This document shows positions 7,001 through 10,000 of a stretch of 10,000 nucleotides of DNA, piece after piece (the stretch's first letter is position 1; each line of letters opens with the position of its first letter). The notes under the pieces were generated by a model that saw only the letters and a list, made by a program, of their open reading frames with translations, made no database searches and had not been told where the DNA came from. The stretch covers positions 8,427,298 to 8,437,297 of the forward strand of contig CM018891.1 in assembly GCA_009663005.1 (NCBI GenBank). Direction: 5' to 3'. The stretch comes from Actinidia chinensis (Eukaryota; Streptophyta; Magnoliopsida; Ericales; Actinidiaceae). The position numbers and the translations under genes are program-made.

Positions 7001-7800
7001 CTGAAGCTCGGTATCCTTATTTCTACTACGTATGACCGATTCAGACCGAAACCATGGAGTAGGAGTTTTCACCCGTATGAACCCGGCTAGTAGTTGATAA
7101 AGCACCCAAAGTAAAGGGGGGGGGGGTGCTTGGCAAGTCTTCCTCCCATTCATTTTTTGACCTTTCTAACCTTGCTTTCAAAGTCTTGAGGAGGTACATT
7201 GGTTACTTCAACTTGCCATTAGCCTGGATGACCGGGCGAGGAGAAATGATGGAGATGGTGAGATCCTGAGCAGAATAACCTTGAACTGTCCGTTGTCGAA
7301 CTTCCTGGCGTTCCCGAGATGATCACCTTTGGGATTCCGAATCTTGCAAACAAGGTGCCTTCCATACGAAATCCCGGGGTCTTTTTCTCAAGTATCTTGT
7401 GGCACGGCTGAGCCTTCTATCCATTTGTAAAATAGTCTATGGCGACGATCAAAAATTTCTTTGGCAAAGAGGAGTCGCGTGTGTAAAGGGACCCGTATGT
7501 CTATTCTCCACTGGGCGAATGGCTAAGGGCTTGACATCGGTACCCCATCCTATTGTGGGGGAGGCAAGCCGACGGGGGAACAACCTCTGACACTTGGTCG
7601 ATCTCCCTTATATACTAGCCGCTCTCATTCATGGTCAGCCAAAAATATCCTGACGATAGTTTATTCTCGCCAAGGAACCTTACGCCTGGAGTGATACCCG
7701 CTGATGCTTCGTGGATTTCTTTTAGAATGTATTCTGCTTCTTCGGGTCGGAGACATTTCAAAATTGGTCCTGAAAAAGATTCTTTTGTATAGTCTTCCTT
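7000..7800 (-). pseudogene. Integrase zinc-binding and catalytic core, broken
   Basis: The pre-core block GPILKCLRPEEAEYILKEIH is readable at 7770-7711, followed by the GYFW..TM motif typical before the core. The first catalytic Asp survives in WRIDI (codon 7501-7499). LIVAIDYFT is visible near 7455-7429 before a one-base loss shifts the frame. The region expected to hold the second Asp (about 7300-7327) is frameshifted, so the DDE triad is not intact. The Trp-rich end of the core (LWVLYQ near 7105) is preceded by an 11-base homopolymer run (G on the + strand, 7116-7126). The HHCC zinc ligands are only partly readable. Confidence 0.78.
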
Positions 7801-8049
7801 TAAATATGCAAAATCTTATGGCGGATCTGTATTGAAGACGCGACTTGAGTTTTATCTTTGGCAGGTTCCCCAGTCCCTGGCAAGAATAGGCATAATTTTC
7901 GTCCATCCACGTCGGACCTTTCTTCTGTTTTGGAGGATTTGATTGGCGACCCAATACTGGGCTAGCTACAATTCCTAGAGGTTGCATCTGTTGAAATAAA
8001 CTAAATTTGATGCAAATTAGCTACGCATATGCCTTTTTATTATCTTCTC

Positions 8050-8420
8050 GGGGGATTTGGTGGATTTGAATTCCTGGATTTTTGCGGATGCGGCCTTTAC
8101 CTCGCCAAAAAGACCATCATTCTTGCGTCCTTGCGACAGGATCCCCTGAACTTGATTTACCACCAGTTGTGGTCACTGAAGATTTTCAGGATTTTGCCCC
8201 TAACTTTCTGCTACTCTTAGACGGCGAGACAGGGCTTCATACTCGCGCTTCATTATTGTGGCTTTTAATCATATTCTTATGGCCGTACTCCATATGCTCG
8301 CCTGATGAGAGTCTGTATGACGAGTCAGCACCACAAACGTGCTGGTCGAAGAGCCATCTATGAATAATATCAAGGGCGAGGTCTTTTTGGAGGTTGGTTC
8401 TTCGAAATTTTCGTTTCACG
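8050..8420 (-). pseudogene. RNase H domain, broken
   Basis: The minus strand shows FIDGSSTST, whose Asp (codon 8358-8356) is the first metal ligand, then EYEAL, which supplies the conserved Glu. The third Asp precedes a QLVVNQV-type block, but one base is missing right after that GAC codon (about 8175), throwing the rest out of frame. VKAASAKIQEF follows near 8080-8115. The domain would degrade RNA in the RNA:DNA hybrid. Its place before integrase supports Ty3/gypsy over Copia. Confidence 0.78.
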
Positions 8421-8960
8421 AGGAGTTGTTTTTTCTGGTGTGGATACCTTCAGGGTGATTCGATGATAAAAAATCAGCCAGGGCCTAGGCTTTTATTGCC
8501 ACTTAGGTCTATATTCAATGTGGAACTCAACTTAGCTCAATGGACCATTTAAGGAGTCGACCTGGTGTCTGTCGTGGAGGATCTGCTTTAGTGGGTTGAG
8601 CAGTCAATACTATGATGGATGTGGGGATGGGCTTGAATAATAACTAAAGTTTTTGGGCGGCGAAGCATTAGGGCGTAGGCGGAGCTTTTCAATCCCGGAA
8701 TATCTGGCCCTGCGGCCCATTAAGACTTTACTAACGTAATATATTTAGGGTTTTTGGACTTTGACTCTTCTGGATGAGCACGGCACTCATGCGGTAGCGC
8801 GAGATAGATAAAATATACGTAAAGATCTTCGCCGATGATGAGGGACTGTGAGTAAAGCGGAGACCCGAATATTCTCAGCTATCTGGAACGCAATTCAGGA
8901 TTCCTAGTTTACACCGAAGATCTGGCTTTTTATCAGGATTGTTTAAAGAATGGGAGGCAC
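8420..8960 (-). pseudogene. RT thumb/connection region, broken
   Basis: Blocks characteristic of the stretch between the RT fingers-palm and RNase H are readable in changing frames on the minus strand: IGEDLYVYF near 8835, KNPKYI and MGRRARYSGIEKLRL near 8690-8735, KQILHD near 8590, and EFHIEYRPKW near 8530. The order is correct but no frame remains open across two blocks. Confidence 0.7.
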
Positions 8961-9720
8961 GTGTCTGCAGATTTGGAGACACATCTGTGAGGGCGGCTAC
9001 TCGCCCAGTAGCTGCCTTGTACTTCTGGACATTTCTAGGTGAGCTCATTGCAATAGGCTTGAGATCTGATCCGGGTTATCTCAATTCCAGCTTGGTGACA
9101 AGAAATCCTAAAAATTTCCCGGACAACACTCCAATATGCATTTGGAGGAGTCACACATCCGATGGCGAGCAGGATGCTAAAGCTCTTCAAGGTGGGCGGA
9201 TGGGTGGTCGGATGAGCGGAGATTTTTACCAACATATCATCTATGTACACTACATGGTCTTTCTAATTTGTTCTTTGAACATCCTATTGGACTAATTTTT
9301 GATTACGTGCCCCAGCGTTCTTCAACCCAAACGGCCATGACTTGTAAACAATTATAGCCCCCGCTCTGTGATAAAAGAAATTTTCTCCAATGTCAGGAGG
9401 GTACGTTTTGACTGGGGATATCCGAGAAAGCGTCCATAAAACTCAGGAGCTCGTACTTGGATGGTTGCTCGACTATTAAGTCAATTTTGGGCAAGGGAAA
9501 GCTGTCTTTTGGGCAAGCCTTGTGAGGTCGGTGAAAATCGACGGCAATCCCCTCCACTTTTCTTCTTTTTTGGGGCAACTACGACATTGGCGAGCCAATC
9601 CGGATAGTGGGCTCTCGGACGATGTTAGCTCTGATCAGCTTACTCACTTCGTCTTCAATGACTTTCATGCGTTTTAGGGGCGAAACGTCCTTCGTTTTTG
9701 CAAATGGAGAATATTTGGAT
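8960..9720 (-). pseudogene. Reverse transcriptase domain, broken
   Basis: KACPKDSFPLPKIDLIV at 9521-9471 and LLSFMDAF leading to the first catalytic Asp (codon 9434-9432) lie in one frame. PFGLKNAGA follows at about 9345-9318 after frame changes, then VYIDDMLVK at 9250-9224 with both palm Asp residues intact. ISCHQAGIEI corresponds to the conserved block that ends the palm. The GY after MDAFS is altered to DI. The domain synthesises DNA from the element's RNA in the virus-like particle. It is about the usual length but cannot be translated as one chain. Confidence 0.85.
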
Positions 9721-10000
9721 GGGTGAACAGTTTATAGCATATGGCGGACATCAGGATCGATGAAGGAAACGTCTCCTTGTGACCAGGCGAATACGTCAGA
9801 GTTCTTTTCAAGAAGTGTAAAAGGCGAAACGAAAATCATCGATAAGTTCGGTGCCGATCAGGATATGGCAATCAGGATGTCTGGATGTATGGAGATAGGA
9901 ACGACTCTTCAAGAGGTTAGTGTTATTGGTTTCTCTGGGATCTGCCAGGGTAGTTGTCACCGTTATCTCTCAGTCCTCTATGTAGTCGCCCACCTTCTGT
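9720..10000 (-). pseudogene. Pol region upstream of RT (protease-RT linker), partial
   Basis: The minus strand shows broken linker blocks known upstream of plant gypsy RT: an FIDPDV segment near 9755, a GTELIDDF segment near 9840 and a DPRETNN-like segment near 9925-9945. The protease active site (DTG/DSG) is not visible and should lie further right. The window edge cuts the element here. Confidence 0.55.

Larger units (their letters stand above)
2183..10000 (-). mobile_element. Decayed Ty3/gypsy LTR retrotransposon, probably Tat lineage (partial)
   Basis: In minus orientation the order is pol (from beyond 10000 to about 6635), a tandem-repeat spacer, an extra ORF on the opposite strand (3556-6050), a purine tract and a 3' LTR (2183-2978). 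RNase H lies before integrase, which is the Ty3/gypsy order (Copia elements have integrase first). An extra ORF between pol and the 3' LTR, here in antisense, is a known arrangement in the plant Tat lineage. The base composition rises sharply from AT-rich flank to GC-rich element near 2183. The element is at least 7.8 kb; the 5' LTR, primer binding site and gag lie outside. Every coding part carries frameshifts or stops, so it cannot move on its own. Confidence 0.85.
6635..10000 (-). pseudogene. pol: Ty3/gypsy pol polyprotein, broken, 5' end outside window
   Basis: Right to left on the minus strand: the approach region to RT, RT with FPLPKIDLIV, MDAF, PFGLKNAGA and YIDDMLVK, a thumb/connection part, RNase H (FIDGSS, EYEAL, LVVNQV region), the pre-integrase block, the integrase core and the integrase C-terminus ending in a WNAEHLK block (6671-6651) with TGA at 6637-6635. 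The product would copy element RNA to DNA and integrate it. No frame stays open for more than about 115 codons. Breaks are mostly one- or two-base indels plus some stops such as TAG after NESG. No continuous protein can be made. Gag and most of the protease must lie beyond 10000. Confidence 0.88.

Noticed and set aside
7399..8363. + strand ORFs of 63 to 93 codons over pol
   Set aside because: Antisense shadows of integrase and RNase H; the minus-strand frames carry the family motifs.
8939..9295. 118-codon + strand ORF
   Set aside because: Lies over the RT palm. The opposite strand encodes VYIDDMLVK, and this ORF has no known motif.
1..10000. tRNA, rRNA or other structured RNA genes
   Set aside because: No cloverleaf with A and B boxes and no rRNA-like conserved stretch noticed on either strand by eye.

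Overview
The window is nuclear DNA of a flowering plant, probably a dicot. Nothing is bacterial: there are no operons, no ribosome-binding sites and no long intact genes. What I see is AT-rich intergenic DNA carrying small transposon relics, GT/AG introns with plant-like borders, TATA promoters, and most of a decayed Ty3/gypsy LTR retrotransposon.

Left flank (1-2182). AT-rich DNA with two non-autonomous DNA transposons: a probable mini-Helitron at 205-453 (A|TC start, GC hairpin, CTAG|T end) and a probable hAT-type MITE at 1106-1664 flanked by near-identical 8-bp direct repeats. Between them is a promoter-like stretch (TATTTAAAT at 942-950, pyrimidine-rich leader) leading to an ATG at 1006 with only 26 codons. 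It could be a first exon or a chance ORF. I recognise no host gene.

Right part (2183 to the end, running off the window). One LTR retrotransposon lies in minus orientation. Its 3' LTR is 2183-2978, with near-inverted ends and a minus-strand TATA box. Pol reads right to left from beyond 10000 to about 6635: the RT approach region, reverse transcriptase (VYIDDMLVK visible), RNase H, zinc-binding region, integrase core and integrase C-terminus. All parts are recognisable but broken by many small indels. The 5' LTR, primer binding site, gag and probably most of the protease lie to the right of the window.

Between pol and the 3' LTR, on the opposite (+) strand, sits a second transcription unit with its own TATA promoter (3308-3316), paired G-boxes, putative introns and a multi-exon ORF (about 3556-6050). 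Its N-terminal half resembles the plant 'putative gypsy type transposon' domain (Transposase_28, PF04195), followed by a basic region and a coiled coil. An extra ORF in antisense next to gag-pol is a known feature of Tat-lineage elements. Pol and the extra ORF converge tail to tail, and the gap between them holds a tandem array of 64-72 bp units (6231-6505). This fits the hypervariable 3' region of such elements, from which satellite repeats have arisen.

The whole element appears dead. It is a fossil of a retrotransposon that coded on both strands.
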